Below, in pieces: positions 44,454-53,909 of a stretch of DNA of 64,000 nt. Each line of letters opens with the position of its first letter. The first letter of the stretch is position 1. Both the position numbers and the translations under genes were made by a program. This stretch comes from Verrucomicrobiales bacterium. Its GTDB lineage: Bacteria > Verrucomicrobiota > Verrucomicrobiia > Verrucomicrobiales > DEV007. Below the pieces are notes generated by a model. It had not been told where the DNA came from, did no database searches, and saw only the letters and a program-made list of their open reading frames with translations. The stretch lies in the NCBI GenBank assembly GCA_028047635.1, contig JAOFXR010000008.1, forward strand, positions 1 through 64,000, written 5' to 3'.

Positions 44454-45872
44454 ATGAATTCCAAATCACTCCGCAGTGAAAGCGATTCGTCCAACCCGGA
44501 TTGGAAGTTGTATTGGCGGGCTCTTTTGGATGATTTGAGCAGTGCGCCCCGCTTTCCCGAGCCGGGGCTGTGGGCCTTTAAGCTTTTGCCACTGATTGTC
44601 GGAATTCTCGTGACGATTGGTTTAGTGCTTGGCGACTGCGACCTTCGACTTCAGCAGGCTATTTACCACGCCGGGGAAAACTCCTGGAAGTGGGGCACGC
44701 ACCCCGTTTGGACGACTCTACACAAAGTGGGGCCTTACCTTGCGATTATTCTGGGGATCGCGGCTTTGATTGGGCTCAGTCTGAGCTGGTCGAAGCCACG
44801 TTTTGCAAAGTGGCGTCGCGTGTATCTCTTTATCGCTCTGCTTCTTTTTCTGGGGCCGGGCGTAATTGTTAATTTCGCTTTGAAGGACAACTGGGGACGG
44901 CCCCGGCCGGTCCATGTTGATTCGATGGGGGGGAAGCAGCCTTTTGAGAATGTGTTTGTCTGGAATGAGAGTCGAGAGGGGAGATCCTTTCCCTGCGGGC
45001 ATGCCTCGACCGGATATGTGCTCATGGCAGGCTTTCTCCTTCTCTGTCGGCACCGGCGTCGCCTCGCTTATGGGTGGCTCATTTTCGGAGCGTTCTTTGG
45101 GACGCTTCTGGGAGTCACGAGAATGTTGCAAGGGGGGCATTTTTTAACCGACGTGATATGGGTCGCTCTCATTGGTCATTATCTGGCATTGGGGCTCTAC
45201 TATTTGTTAGGGCTCAATGACAGCGTCTCGCGCGAAGTAAAAGAGCGCCGCAAGATGCCGATTATATTCAAGGTTTTGCTCATACTTGTGGCGGTGGCTT
45301 CACTGGCAGGAATCCTTCTCGCGACCCCGTATCATGACAAGCGAAGCCAGGTCATAGGCGAGGAATGGAACGGTGAGCTACCTGTGCGGTTTAAAATTAC
45401 TCTGGCGGCCGGGCGCGCGGAGATCGTTCCCGCAGACACGTTTAAGACGTTCAAGGAGTCAACCGGGCATGGCTTACCAACTTCACGAGTGGCGGCATCT
45501 CTTCGGGAAGAAGAGAACAAGAAAAGATATCACGCTCATTACCACGAACGATATAGCGGGTGGTTTCACGAGCTGGAGACGGAGACGAGAATTGAGCTTC
45601 CTTGGCATAAGGCGCTGGCGGTTGAAATTAACAATCATCTCGCTGAGGTTCTGATCGACCCCGGAGACATTGCCCACAAAATACCGGTCAAGATTGGATC
45701 GGGAGAGGGAGTGATTACCCTGCGCGTAGGGGGGAACAGGATTCTCTGGGACGAGGGAGACAAGAGTCACCTCGAGGGAGCGGAATTGCTTGAAACCGAA
45801 TCGGAGATTGATCAAGGGCTTGTGATTGAGGTGAGCGATGAGTTCACTGGTGTGATTCGATTAGTGAAGTGA
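44454..45872 (+). CDS. PAP2-family phosphatase with C-terminal beta domain
   Basis: Membrane phosphatase of the PAP2 type. The three catalytic boxes are KDNWGRPRP (144-152), FPCGHAST (179-186) and RMLQGGHFLTDV (from about 222), with the catalytic His in the second and third boxes. About six spans make up residues 40-290. An unusual extension of about 180 residues follows a further span (IIFKVLLILVAVASLAGILL); its GSGEGVITLRVGG and beta pattern recall the LiaF/DUF2154 toast-rack fold, a weak inference. Substrate may be undecaprenyl or lipid phosphates. The ppk gene follows 67 bases later. Confidence 0.85.
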   Translation: MNSKSLRSESDSSNPDWKLYWRALLDDLSSAPRFPEPGLWAFKLLPLIVGILVTIGLVLGDCDLRLQQAIYHAGENSWKWGTHPVWTTLHKVGPYLAIILGIAALIGLSLSWSKPRFAKWRRVYLFIALLLFLGPGVIVNFALKDNWGRPRPVHVDSMGGKQPFENVFVWNESREGRSFPCGHASTGYVLMAGFLLLCRHRRRLAYGWLIFGAFFGTLLGVTRMLQGGHFLTDVIWVALIGHYLALGLYYLLGLNDSVSREVKERRKMPIIFKVLLILVAVASLAGILLATPYHDKRSQVIGEEWNGELPVRFKITLAAGRAEIVPADTFKTFKESTGHGLPTSRVAASLREEENKKRYHAHYHERYSGWFHELETETRIELPWHKALAVEINNHLAEVLIDPGDIAHKIPVKIGSGEGVITLRVGGNRILWDEGDKSHLEGAELLETESEIDQGLVIEVSDEFTGVIRLVK

Positions 45873-45939
45873 ATCTGCCCGAATTTTCACAAACAAGATC
45901 TAGCTTTCGCGCACTCTTGTTATTAAGTTTTGGAAAGAT

Positions 45940-47979
45940 ATGGGTTCGCAATTTCGAAGCAAAGAAACAAGCTGGTTATCGTTCAATGCACGGGTCCTGC
46001 AGGAGGCTGCCGACCCTAACGTTCCGCTTTTTGAGAGAATTAAGTTTCTCGGGATCTACAGTTCGAATCTTGACGAGTTTTTCCGCGTTCGAGTAGCGAC
46101 CTTGAAACGTCTTTCCACTCTGGGTGACGAGTGGAAAAGGCTCGATATGCCTGATCCCAACGTGACCTTGAAGAAAGTCAGCCGCCTTGTTTCGATGCAG
46201 GCAAATGACTTTAACGTTGCTTACGGAAAGGTGAAAGAGGACCTCGCCGAGAATGGGATTAAGCTGATCAACGAACAAGAAGTCCCTGCGCACCTCACGA
46301 GCTACCTCAGAGAGTATTTCCGGAGAGAAGTGAGTCCCTACATCTTTCCCATCATCTTGAAAGCTTCTGCCAAGTTGCCGAAGCTGAAGGATCTCCCCAT
46401 GTATCTCGCGGTGAAGGCGTCGAAAGCGGATGGAAGTGGTAGGCCGATGCATGCTCTGATTGAGATCCCGGGAGGGCTGCCGCGATTTATTCCTTTGCCG
46501 TCTGACGACAGCACACAGCTGGTGATGTATTTGGATGATATTATTCGCTTTGGTCTCGACGAAGTGTTTGCGAGCTTCCCGTTCGATACTTACGATTCGT
46601 ATGCGATCAAGTTTACGCGGGATTCAGAACTCGAGTTTGATGACGATTTCACCGAGAGCTTCTACGAGAAATTGGAAGAAAGCCTCCGTGCACGCGAAGA
46701 GGGGCTTCCGGTGAGAGCGAACTTTGACCGTGATTTTCCGAAGCCGTTTCTGAATTTGATTCTCAGGAAATTGAATCTGGCGAGGTCGGATTCTCTTTAT
46801 CCGGGGGCCCGGTATCACAATCGTCGAGACTTGCTCAGTTTTCCAAAGTTCGGAAAAAAAGGACTTAGCAACGAAGATTCCGAGCCGGTTTCGGTCAAAG
46901 CAATCACGAAGAAATCAACGAGCATGTTCGCTGCGATTCGGGCGAAAGACTTGCTGATTCATATTCCTTATCAGCCGTTCCGTCATCTCATTCGATTGCT
47001 TCAGGAAGCCTCGATTGATCCTCTCGTGCAAAGCATTTCGATGACCCAATATCGTCTCGCGAAGCATTCCTGTGTTGCCAGCGCTCTGCAGGCGGCGGCC
47101 CGCAATGGGAAGCGCGTTTTTGTGCTCGTGGAACCTCAGGCCCGCTTTGATGAAGAGGCAAATATTCGTTGGGCGAGTGCGTATCGTAGCGCCGGCGTTC
47201 AGGTGCAATTGGGTGTTCAGGGTCTCAAGGTTCACAGTAAACTGATTCACATCGAGCGTCGCGAGTCAGGGAAAAGTCAATATTACAGCGTTCTTGGAAC
47301 GGGGAATTTTAATGAGGATACCGCGACGATATTCGCAGACCACATGCTGATGACTTATAATCAGGAAATCGGGGCTGATGTTGCTGAGATCTTCCAGTTT
47401 ATCAAACGTTCGTATCGTCCTCCCAAGTTGAAGCATCTCAATGTAGCGCCTTTTGATCTGAGAAAATTCCTCAGAGATCGAGTTGATAGGGAGATCGCCA
47501 ATCATCAGGAAGGAAAACCGGCCGGTTTATCGTTCAAGGTGAACAATTTTTCCGACGGAGAGACGAATGATTTAATTCAGGAAGCGGCGGACGCAGGTAT
47601 TCCTGTTCGGCTGATTGTTCGGAGTATGTTCTCTATGGTGATTGATGATGAAAGCCCGATCGAAGCGATCAGTATCGTCGACAAATACCTTGAGCATTCC
47701 CGGATTATGATCTTTGAAAATGACGGTAACCCTGAGGTGTTTTTGTCATCAGCCGATTTCCTTCCACGGAACTTCGATACCCGGGTTGAGACCATTTTTC
47801 CGATCCTCGATAAGAAGCTTCAAGATCAGATGATCGAGTATTTTAACATTCAGTGGAGCGATACGGTGAAGGCGAGGAAGCTCGATGAAGGCCTCACTAA
47901 TTCCTATCGATCTGCGAAAGGAAAGAAAGCGATTCGCGCGCAATTCGAGATCGAAGAGTATTTGCGTAAGATCAACTGA
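45940..47979 (+). CDS. ppk1: polyphosphate kinase 1
   Basis: Makes polyphosphate from ATP reversibly. The protein has 679 residues with the four PPK1 domains. The N-domain has WLSFNARVLQEA and LFERIKFLGIYSSNLDEFFR, split here. The phosphorylated His is His432 in LKVHSKLIHIERR, and the second catalytic His is about residue 585 in YLEHSRIMIFEND. GTGNFNEDTATIFADH and GMCC-type ends are as in the family. It probably shares a promoter with the PAP2 gene upstream. The C-terminus of the window's ppk is intact. Confidence 0.96.
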   Translation: MGSQFRSKETSWLSFNARVLQEAADPNVPLFERIKFLGIYSSNLDEFFRVRVATLKRLSTLGDEWKRLDMPDPNVTLKKVSRLVSMQANDFNVAYGKVKEDLAENGIKLINEQEVPAHLTSYLREYFRREVSPYIFPIILKASAKLPKLKDLPMYLAVKASKADGSGRPMHALIEIPGGLPRFIPLPSDDSTQLVMYLDDIIRFGLDEVFASFPFDTYDSYAIKFTRDSELEFDDDFTESFYEKLEESLRAREEGLPVRANFDRDFPKPFLNLILRKLNLARSDSLYPGARYHNRRDLLSFPKFGKKGLSNEDSEPVSVKAITKKSTSMFAAIRAKDLLIHIPYQPFRHLIRLLQEASIDPLVQSISMTQYRLAKHSCVASALQAAARNGKRVFVLVEPQARFDEEANIRWASAYRSAGVQVQLGVQGLKVHSKLIHIERRESGKSQYYSVLGTGNFNEDTATIFADHMLMTYNQEIGADVAEIFQFIKRSYRPPKLKHLNVAPFDLRKFLRDRVDREIANHQEGKPAGLSFKVNNFSDGETNDLIQEAADAGIPVRLIVRSMFSMVIDDESPIEAISIVDKYLEHSRIMIFENDGNPEVFLSSADFLPRNFDTRVETIFPILDKKLQDQMIEYFNIQWSDTVKARKLDEGLTNSYRSAKGKKAIRAQFEIEEYLRKIN

Positions 47980-47999
47980 GTCGAGGCCCGCTGCTTATT

Positions 48000-48998
48000 C
48001 TACTGCCAAAGCGACTCGAGACTGTCGGTTCGCAGGATGACGGTGCGAGTCCGTTCTTTTCCCGGGGTGATTACGACCAGTTCAAAGGTGGATCCGACCG
48101 GTTTTGATCGGATTGCCGAGAGCAATTCAAAGCGACGGGTGAGGGGGCGCCCATCGCAGGAAAGAATTAAGTCATGCGCTTTGATTCCGGCCCCGTTGAG
48201 AGGGCGTCCTTCAAAGACGGGATTGACGAAGAGGCCTTTGGTCCCGGGAGGAAATTTTTCCAGCATGTCCAAGTCAGCATTGCGGAGTTCCCAGACATAA
48301 CCTCCGATTCCCGGGGTGGCGGCAACGTTACGGGATTTGAGTAGTTCACGGATCGCTGACGGGGGGGAGACTAGGCTGAGTCCGGATGAGGCCGCTTTTT
48401 CGCCAAGCAGTCGGCCGTGCTGAATTCCGACAATTTGACCGCTTTGGTTAATCCACATCCCGCCGGAGGTAAATACCGGATTAATCCCTGCGGCGAAGAA
48501 ATGACGGATGTGCCCTTTGGACGAGGCAAAATCGGTGTAGCTGATGCGCGAATCAGCGACCTTTCCCGGAAGGATGAGCATGCGTCTTCTTAGCGCAGGG
48601 CCGAGATTGTAGAGGCCCTGAGTGTCTTGAGGAATCGACCGGGCAATTGCCAAGCCTCCGCGACTGGTCGCTTCTGGATCCACTTCGAGGAGCGCCAAAT
48701 CGTGCCCGAGATCGTAAGCGGAGAGAGAGGCGGGAAAGGTTTCATCGTCGTGAGTCACAATCGAACACGTATCACGGGGGCTATGGAAAAGGTGGGCTGC
48801 GGTGAGCGCGTAGATGTTGCCCGATTCGGCTTTTACGAGGGCTCCGCCCCCTCGCATTTGACCATTGATATGAACTTCGATCGCGGCACGGCGCACTTTT
48901 TGAATCATGCTGGCGCTCAATTCATCCGCCGCTCTTGCGTGAAAGCTTGACCAGAGGCAGCAAAGTAACAGGACGTAGGTTCCTCGTAAAACAGGCAT
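48000..48998 (-). CDS. exported trypsin-like serine protease with PDZ domain
   Basis: A signal peptide (LRGTYVLLLCCLWSSFHARA) leads into an S1 chymotrypsin-like domain. The triad appears as His69 in LTAAHLF, Asp100 in DLGHDLALL and Ser178 in VFTSGGMWIN; the classical GNSGGP reads FTSGGM here, so the oxyanion-side Gly and the Pro are changed. A C-terminal PDZ domain (about 250-325) contains NGAGIKAHDLILSCDGRPL. This is a DegP-like layout with one PDZ. Activity is likely but reduced specificity determinants cannot be excluded. It converges with ppk1 at a gap of 20 bases. Confidence 0.85.
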   Translation of the reverse strand: MPVLRGTYVLLLCCLWSSFHARAADELSASMIQKVRRAAIEVHINGQMRGGGALVKAESGNIYALTAAHLFHSPRDTCSIVTHDDETFPASLSAYDLGHDLALLEVDPEATSRGGLAIARSIPQDTQGLYNLGPALRRRMLILPGKVADSRISYTDFASSKGHIRHFFAAGINPVFTSGGMWINQSGQIVGIQHGRLLGEKAASSGLSLVSPPSAIRELLKSRNVAATPGIGGYVWELRNADLDMLEKFPPGTKGLFVNPVFEGRPLNGAGIKAHDLILSCDGRPLTRRFELLSAIRSKPVGSTFELVVITPGKERTRTVILRTDSLESLWQ

Positions 48999-49021
48999 TT
49001 TTGCGAACGTTCAGGGGAATG

Positions 49022-51094
49022 TTAGAGAGTTGCGGCCTGCTTGGCAATTGTGATTTTGATTATGAATCGCGTTCCTTCATGCATTTCGTTGAGGAAAAGA
49101 GAACCTTCTTCAATCAGACCTTTCTGATCCAATACGGCGGTGTTTTCGTAGTTCGTGCCTGGGTCCCGCTTCAGGAGTTCAAATTTCACGCCGTGGCCAG
49201 AGGCAACTTTCTTTCGCAGCTCGTGCGTCACCCTTCCCATCGTAAAGCGTGAATTCACCTCACAAAAGGTGCGCAGAGCGATTTCGCCATCGGGCTTCCG
49301 GTGCACGTAAGCATCGACTCCGACGGGGCCTTCGTAGCGGAGTTCGTTCAGCCACGATTCGAGTGCGGCAGTGAAGGGCGCGTTGTTTTCGTAATGCTTC
49401 AGTGCCTCCTGCATCAGAAATTGGGACATCTCCGTGCTCAGGCCCTGACAGAATTTGTTCACGCTGATACTCCCCCGGTATTGGCCGGAATCGGCGATGA
49501 TCTGTCGTATCAAGCCGAGTTGGGACAGCTTCCCGTCTTTCATCTGATACTGAACTGAAAAGTCCAATTCCCTGCGATGAGCCGGTTCAAGGATGAGGCC
49601 GCCTTCATGGAGAATTTTATCGCTGAACACAGGTGCTTCACCGCTTCTGACTTGGCTTAAGGTGATGCGTCTCATACCGCCTCCGGCAGTGGAGAACGGT
49701 CGTTTGATGATCGCTTCCGTGTATCCTAAATCGAGCAGGTCGTCGATTGCCTCAGTCAACTCATCCGGAGTGGAGCAGGCAAAAGAGAGGCCGGCCCAAT
49801 CTGAAAGTGACTCTACCTGTTCCGCCTTGGAAAAAAGCGCACGGCGGCTGTCCTCCCAGTGAAAAGCGGGGGACTCATGTGAGGTGTTTTTCTCAAGGCA
49901 TGAGAAGTGTTTGGCGACCTCCGGTGTAAGTCCCCAGGGACGGAAGTCATTGAGCTTCCGGTCCCGCAGGAGACTATCGGGAGCGAGGCTGCCGTTTTTG
50001 TCGAGTGGTTCGATTTCCGGCAGTGGAAATCCGAGTCCGGCGAGAGTTGCCCGGTGCGCCAGTGAAGGGGGGCGACGCATCAGAATGACATCGTCACGAC
50101 GTGCGAGGACCGCGGTTACGATCTCGAGGTCTTCTATCACGGAGAGGATGCGCTTGTCGGGATGATAGGGGGCAGGATGAACTGCGACCGCGTTTTCGGC
50201 TTGGGGATTGAAGAGAAACACATTCGGGGTCCGTCCATTCGAACGCTCAAAGAGCGAGAGCTGGTGGATGTAATCGTCATCAAACCCTGCTTCCCGCCTC
50301 CCTTCGACATTGAAACCGGTTCGATTGCCTTTTGCCCGTGAAGGGGAGAGAGGGAAGTGAAGGCGGGATTTCAGAGCTTCCCAATCGCTTTCTGACTCCT
50401 CTTTCCACCGACGAAACCAATGGAGTCCGTAGCCTACGTGCGAAATTTCGTCCTCGTAGATGCGCTTCAGAATCGCTGCGCTTTTGGTGTCTCCAGCTTG
50501 CCCGAGGACGTCGCTGTAGTAGTTCGCGTAGTCCAAGTTGGCCTGTTCGAAGGTCAGGCTGAGGCGGGAGACATAGTCGATCGGGGATTCCATGCTCGAA
50601 ACCGCGTCCCAGAAAAAACGACTGAGAGGGAACTCGCCGAACTCCACTCCGCAGTCCTTCATTCTTGCCAAATACCATCGGGTGTGCCGTTGCTCTTCCC
50701 GCAGCGTGTTGGCAAGCCCGACCCGGAATTTGTGAGGTGCATCCGGAAAACGCAGCAGCGCGAGGGCCATTAGTTCGGCGGCGAGGAGTTCGTGATTCGC
50801 GAAAAAATGAAGCAGCGTTCCGCGATTTTCATCCGTTACCAGATGAGCGGAAGCGGGGAGTTTGGGCCGCGTCGCAGAACCTGAGGCAAATTGAATTGAG
50901 TCAGATCGGGCCGGAGTCAGGTCGTGCGATAGAGCGATTCGCGCCGCGGGGCCTTCAGGGCGGGCGATACAGAGAGAGCGCGGCTTCAGTTTCTCGTCGA
51001 GTTGGTTCGAGAAAAGAACCCGCTGAGCCAATTCAGTGATCGACTCATCTTCAGTTGACCGGCTATGGGGTGACGAAATTGAAGTTTTAGACAT
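49022..51094 (-). CDS. DUF455 ferritin-like domain fused to an ATP-grasp domain
   Basis: 690 residues from ATG 51094. The N-terminal half matches DUF455, a ferritin-like fold related to the MiaE di-iron enzymes: NHELLAAELMALALLRFPDA with Glu107, TLREEQRHTRWYL (133-137 EEQRH), LTFEQANLDYANYY with Glu183, and YEDEISHVGYGLHWFRRWK with Glu216 and His219, which together can hold two irons. After a linker comes an ATP-grasp-like half: a pre-ATP domain (VFLFNPQAENAV onwards), AIIKRPFSTAGGGMRR with Lys464, GGLILEPAHRRELDFSVQYQ and the metal-binding FCEVNSRFTMGRV (Glu612, Asn614). I know no characterised protein of this layout. It is divergent from, and close to, an LptF/LptG permease gene. Confidence 0.82.
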   Translation of the reverse strand: MSKTSISSPHSRSTEDESITELAQRVLFSNQLDEKLKPRSLCIARPEGPAARIALSHDLTPARSDSIQFASGSATRPKLPASAHLVTDENRGTLLHFFANHELLAAELMALALLRFPDAPHKFRVGLANTLREEQRHTRWYLARMKDCGVEFGEFPLSRFFWDAVSSMESPIDYVSRLSLTFEQANLDYANYYSDVLGQAGDTKSAAILKRIYEDEISHVGYGLHWFRRWKEESESDWEALKSRLHFPLSPSRAKGNRTGFNVEGRREAGFDDDYIHQLSLFERSNGRTPNVFLFNPQAENAVAVHPAPYHPDKRILSVIEDLEIVTAVLARRDDVILMRRPPSLAHRATLAGLGFPLPEIEPLDKNGSLAPDSLLRDRKLNDFRPWGLTPEVAKHFSCLEKNTSHESPAFHWEDSRRALFSKAEQVESLSDWAGLSFACSTPDELTEAIDDLLDLGYTEAIIKRPFSTAGGGMRRITLSQVRSGEAPVFSDKILHEGGLILEPAHRRELDFSVQYQMKDGKLSQLGLIRQIIADSGQYRGSISVNKFCQGLSTEMSQFLMQEALKHYENNAPFTAALESWLNELRYEGPVGVDAYVHRKPDGEIALRTFCEVNSRFTMGRVTHELRKKVASGHGVKFELLKRDPGTNYENTAVLDQKGLIEEGSLFLNEMHEGTRFIIKITIAKQAATL

Positions 51095-51213
51095 CTTTAG
51101 GCTATCAAAGCTGGCGCTTGACCGTTTCATCTAATGACGCGAACCTTGCAACCGTTTCAGGGAAGCAAATAGTCAGGATCGCTGATAGATCTTCTTCCCA
51201 TCAACTATGGATC

Positions 51214-52956
51214 ATGATTGACTTTCTGACAAGAAACCCCGTATTCCGCTTTTATAAGTGGCTCTTTGTAAAGGGGCGGGATTCGTTTGTCTCTTTGACT
51301 GAGAAGGGGGACAAAGGGCCTTTGGTGATCAAGGTGTGCATGGCCGTGCTGTTTTTCAGCATGGCATCAGTTTTCCTCAGCACGTGGGGCGATTACCGTG
51401 ACGCGGGGACCTCTCAATTGGGCCTGGAAAGTGGCCCTGCTACTGAATTGCCACCGGTGGCTCCTATCATTTGGCGCGGGCTCAGTGTCGTGCTGGCATT
51501 ACTGGGAGTCGTCGCTGCTTTTTTGATTCGTCCGACTCGCTCGAATCGGAACCAACAGCGATTTATTATTATCGCGCTTTGGATGGCCGCGTTAGCAGGT
51601 TTGGCCTCGTGGCTGCCGCCTGACGTGATTGCCACGCAGCGCGCGTTGACGGGTAAGGCACTCGCGGGGGAGACTCCTTCCATTGTCGCCTACTTTGGTC
51701 AGGTTGTGCTCGTTGCCTCTTTGATTATCAGCATCCCGCTTGCGGCCTGGTTGTACTTTCGACTTTCTTTAATGGATCGATACGTCGTTCAGTCCTTTCT
51801 TTCGCCGTTTCTGTTTTGCTTGTTTTCGTTCACCGCCATTTGGGTGATTGCGGATATGAATGATCACTCAAAATACCTGGCTCAGATGAAAGACGGTCAG
51901 GCGATCACTTACTATATCGTTCAGATACCCTTTGTGATTCTATTCGTGATGCCCATCGTGATGTTGCTCGCAGGATTGTTTTCACTCACGACGCTTTCAA
52001 AGTCGAATGAACTGATCAGCATGATTGGCGCGGGCCGAAGCGTGACCCGTATCCTCATGCCTCTTTTCATTATCGGCCTTTATAGCTCGATGATCTGCCT
52101 TGCCTTCAAGTTCCAATGGGCTCCCACTTCGGTCGGAACCAGCGATGCGATGATGGAATCTGCGAGGGCCAAGTTTCGGGCAAAGCGTAAGGGGGAAGAA
52201 GTGGAGCCGGTGCTGTATTCCAAACGCGGATGGATGCATGTGAATGAACCCGATCAGCGAACCTGGTTTGTCGGCGCGGTGCCTTTAAAGCTCAGCGATC
52301 CGATGAGTGATGTCGTTGTCGCCAAACTCGATGACAAGGGACAGCCTCAAGTTGTCTGGATTGCGAAACGGGCAAAGTGGGTGTGGAACACGGTTCCGCC
52401 TCAGTGGCAGCTCTTCAGCGTGACCGTTTACACCTATGATGCCGAGCGGATCCCGCGGATGACGAGGCACGCCCAGCTCACGATTGATGATTGGTCCGAG
52501 ACTCCCTGGAAAGTGTTGAGTTCGGCGCAAAATCCCGAGTATCTCGGTATGCCCGGACTGACGATGTATTTGGATGCCAATGCGGATATGAATGACGATC
52601 GACTCGCTGCTTTTCGAACGAACCGTTGGAATATCTTCGCCGAGCCTTTCACCTGTTTCGTCATGATTCTTGTGGCGGCGCCTTTGGGAGTGGTCTACTC
52701 GCGGCGCGGCGGGATGGCCGGTGTGACCGGTGCGATCATTCTTTTTGCAATGATGTATCTAATGCGCACCACCTTTATTGCCCTGGGGCAGGGGAGCAAT
52801 ATGGGGCCTTTTCTCGCGGCCTGGTTGACCAATTTTATAATTGCTACGATCGGATTGTTCCTCCTTGCATTCCGGGCTCGGAATCGTGAGATTCCGAAGC
52901 TGAGAAATCTGATTATGGCTCCTTTCAAAAAGAGGCCGGCGGTTCCCACTGCCTGA
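51214..52956 (+). CDS. LptF/LptG (YjgP/YjgQ) family permease with extra N-terminal membrane domain
   Basis: Inner-membrane component of lipopolysaccharide export. The canonical part starts near residue 185 (MDRYVVQSFLSPFLFCLFSF) and continues with VMPIVMLLAGLFSLTTLSKSNELISMIGAGRS, split here, a periplasmic beta domain, and spans NIFAEPFTCFVMILVAAPLG and TNFIIATIGLFLLAF. It is 580 residues instead of the usual 350-400, because about 185 residues with four predicted spans precede the LptF/G fold. ATG 51214 is chosen over 51118, which would overlap the divergent gene. Confidence 0.88.
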   Translation: MIDFLTRNPVFRFYKWLFVKGRDSFVSLTEKGDKGPLVIKVCMAVLFFSMASVFLSTWGDYRDAGTSQLGLESGPATELPPVAPIIWRGLSVVLALLGVVAAFLIRPTRSNRNQQRFIIIALWMAALAGLASWLPPDVIATQRALTGKALAGETPSIVAYFGQVVLVASLIISIPLAAWLYFRLSLMDRYVVQSFLSPFLFCLFSFTAIWVIADMNDHSKYLAQMKDGQAITYYIVQIPFVILFVMPIVMLLAGLFSLTTLSKSNELISMIGAGRSVTRILMPLFIIGLYSSMICLAFKFQWAPTSVGTSDAMMESARAKFRAKRKGEEVEPVLYSKRGWMHVNEPDQRTWFVGAVPLKLSDPMSDVVVAKLDDKGQPQVVWIAKRAKWVWNTVPPQWQLFSVTVYTYDAERIPRMTRHAQLTIDDWSETPWKVLSSAQNPEYLGMPGLTMYLDANADMNDDRLAAFRTNRWNIFAEPFTCFVMILVAAPLGVVYSRRGGMAGVTGAIILFAMMYLMRTTFIALGQGSNMGPFLAAWLTNFIIATIGLFLLAFRARNREIPKLRNLIMAPFKKRPAVPTA

Positions 52957-52985
52957 TTTACAGCACGACTTTTTTCTCTACTAAA

Positions 52986-53909
52986 ATGGCAATCATCCAG
53001 GATTGGAAAATACGCGCAACGAGCGCTCGCTGTGAGATCACAGAAGAACCTTTTGTCGACAAGCAGGAGTTCTATACCTGTATTTTTGATGATCCTGAGT
53101 CGGATGGTTTTCTGCGTAAGGATTTCTCGGTCGATTCGTGGAATGAAGCGAAAAAAACAATCGATCCGGCACCGTTTTCGTTTTGGAAATCGACCTATCA
53201 TGCCCCGGTTACGGCGGTCGCGGAAGCCAGTCATGTCGACACGTCTGCGGAAGGGATGTTGCGTCGTTTCATCGACGAGGATGATCAGAAAACCGAGAAC
53301 GTCCGCTACATTCTCGCCTTGATGCTCGAACGAAAGAAGGAGTTCGTTCAGACCGATGCTCAGGAGTCCGATGAGAGGCGATTACTATTCTATGAGCAGG
53401 CTGCAACGGGAGATGTATTCATCGTCGCTGACCCCGGTTTGAAGCTCGACGAGATTGAAACCGTTCAGCGCGAGGTCGCCGATCTGCTCCTAGCCGAGGA
53501 ACGACGAGCTACGAGCGTGGCACCGGCTGATTCTGACGAGGCTAGCGAGACGGCCGAGCCCACAGACTCAGAGGACCCGGAAGCCGAAGTCATTGAAGAA
53601 TCAGAGCCTCCGATTGAGCTCGTCGAGAAACTGGATGAGCTTGAGGCCGGCGAGGCCGAGGCCACCGAAGAAGAGCATGAAGAGACCGCCGCCGCCCCAC
53701 ATGAGGCGGTTGCCCTTTCCGACGAGAATCTTCCGGAGCCCCTCGGAGCGGATGCGCTTGTAGATGCCGGGGAAGAATTCGCCAATGACGTAGACGAAGA
53801 GATGGAGAACTCCAAGGAGGACGGAGAACCAACTCAGCCATCTAATGAGAGGGACCGCGACTTCAAGGCTGATGATGGGCTCGGCGAGCATATGTCGGAG
53901 ATCAGCTGA
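52986..53909 (+). CDS. acidic protein of unknown function
   Basis: The first 165 residues form a compact region: MAIIQDWKIRATSARCEITE, FVDKQEFYTCIFDDPESDGF, FSFWKSTYHAP, MLERKKEFVQTDAQESDERR and FIVADPGL. Two early cysteines (16 and 31) might bind a metal. The remaining 140 residues are a highly acidic, Glu/Ala-rich tail, probably disordered. I recall similar proteins in other Verrucomicrobiota, without a known role. It follows the LptF/G gene after 29 bases in the same direction. The end overlaps the convergent DUF1460 gene by 8 bases. Confidence 0.78.
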   Translation: MAIIQDWKIRATSARCEITEEPFVDKQEFYTCIFDDPESDGFLRKDFSVDSWNEAKKTIDPAPFSFWKSTYHAPVTAVAEASHVDTSAEGMLRRFIDEDDQKTENVRYILALMLERKKEFVQTDAQESDERRLLFYEQAATGDVFIVADPGLKLDEIETVQREVADLLLAEERRATSVAPADSDEASETAEPTDSEDPEAEVIEESEPPIELVEKLDELEAGEAEATEEEHEETAAAPHEAVALSDENLPEPLGADALVDAGEEFANDVDEEMENSKEDGEPTQPSNERDRDFKADDGLGEHMSEIS

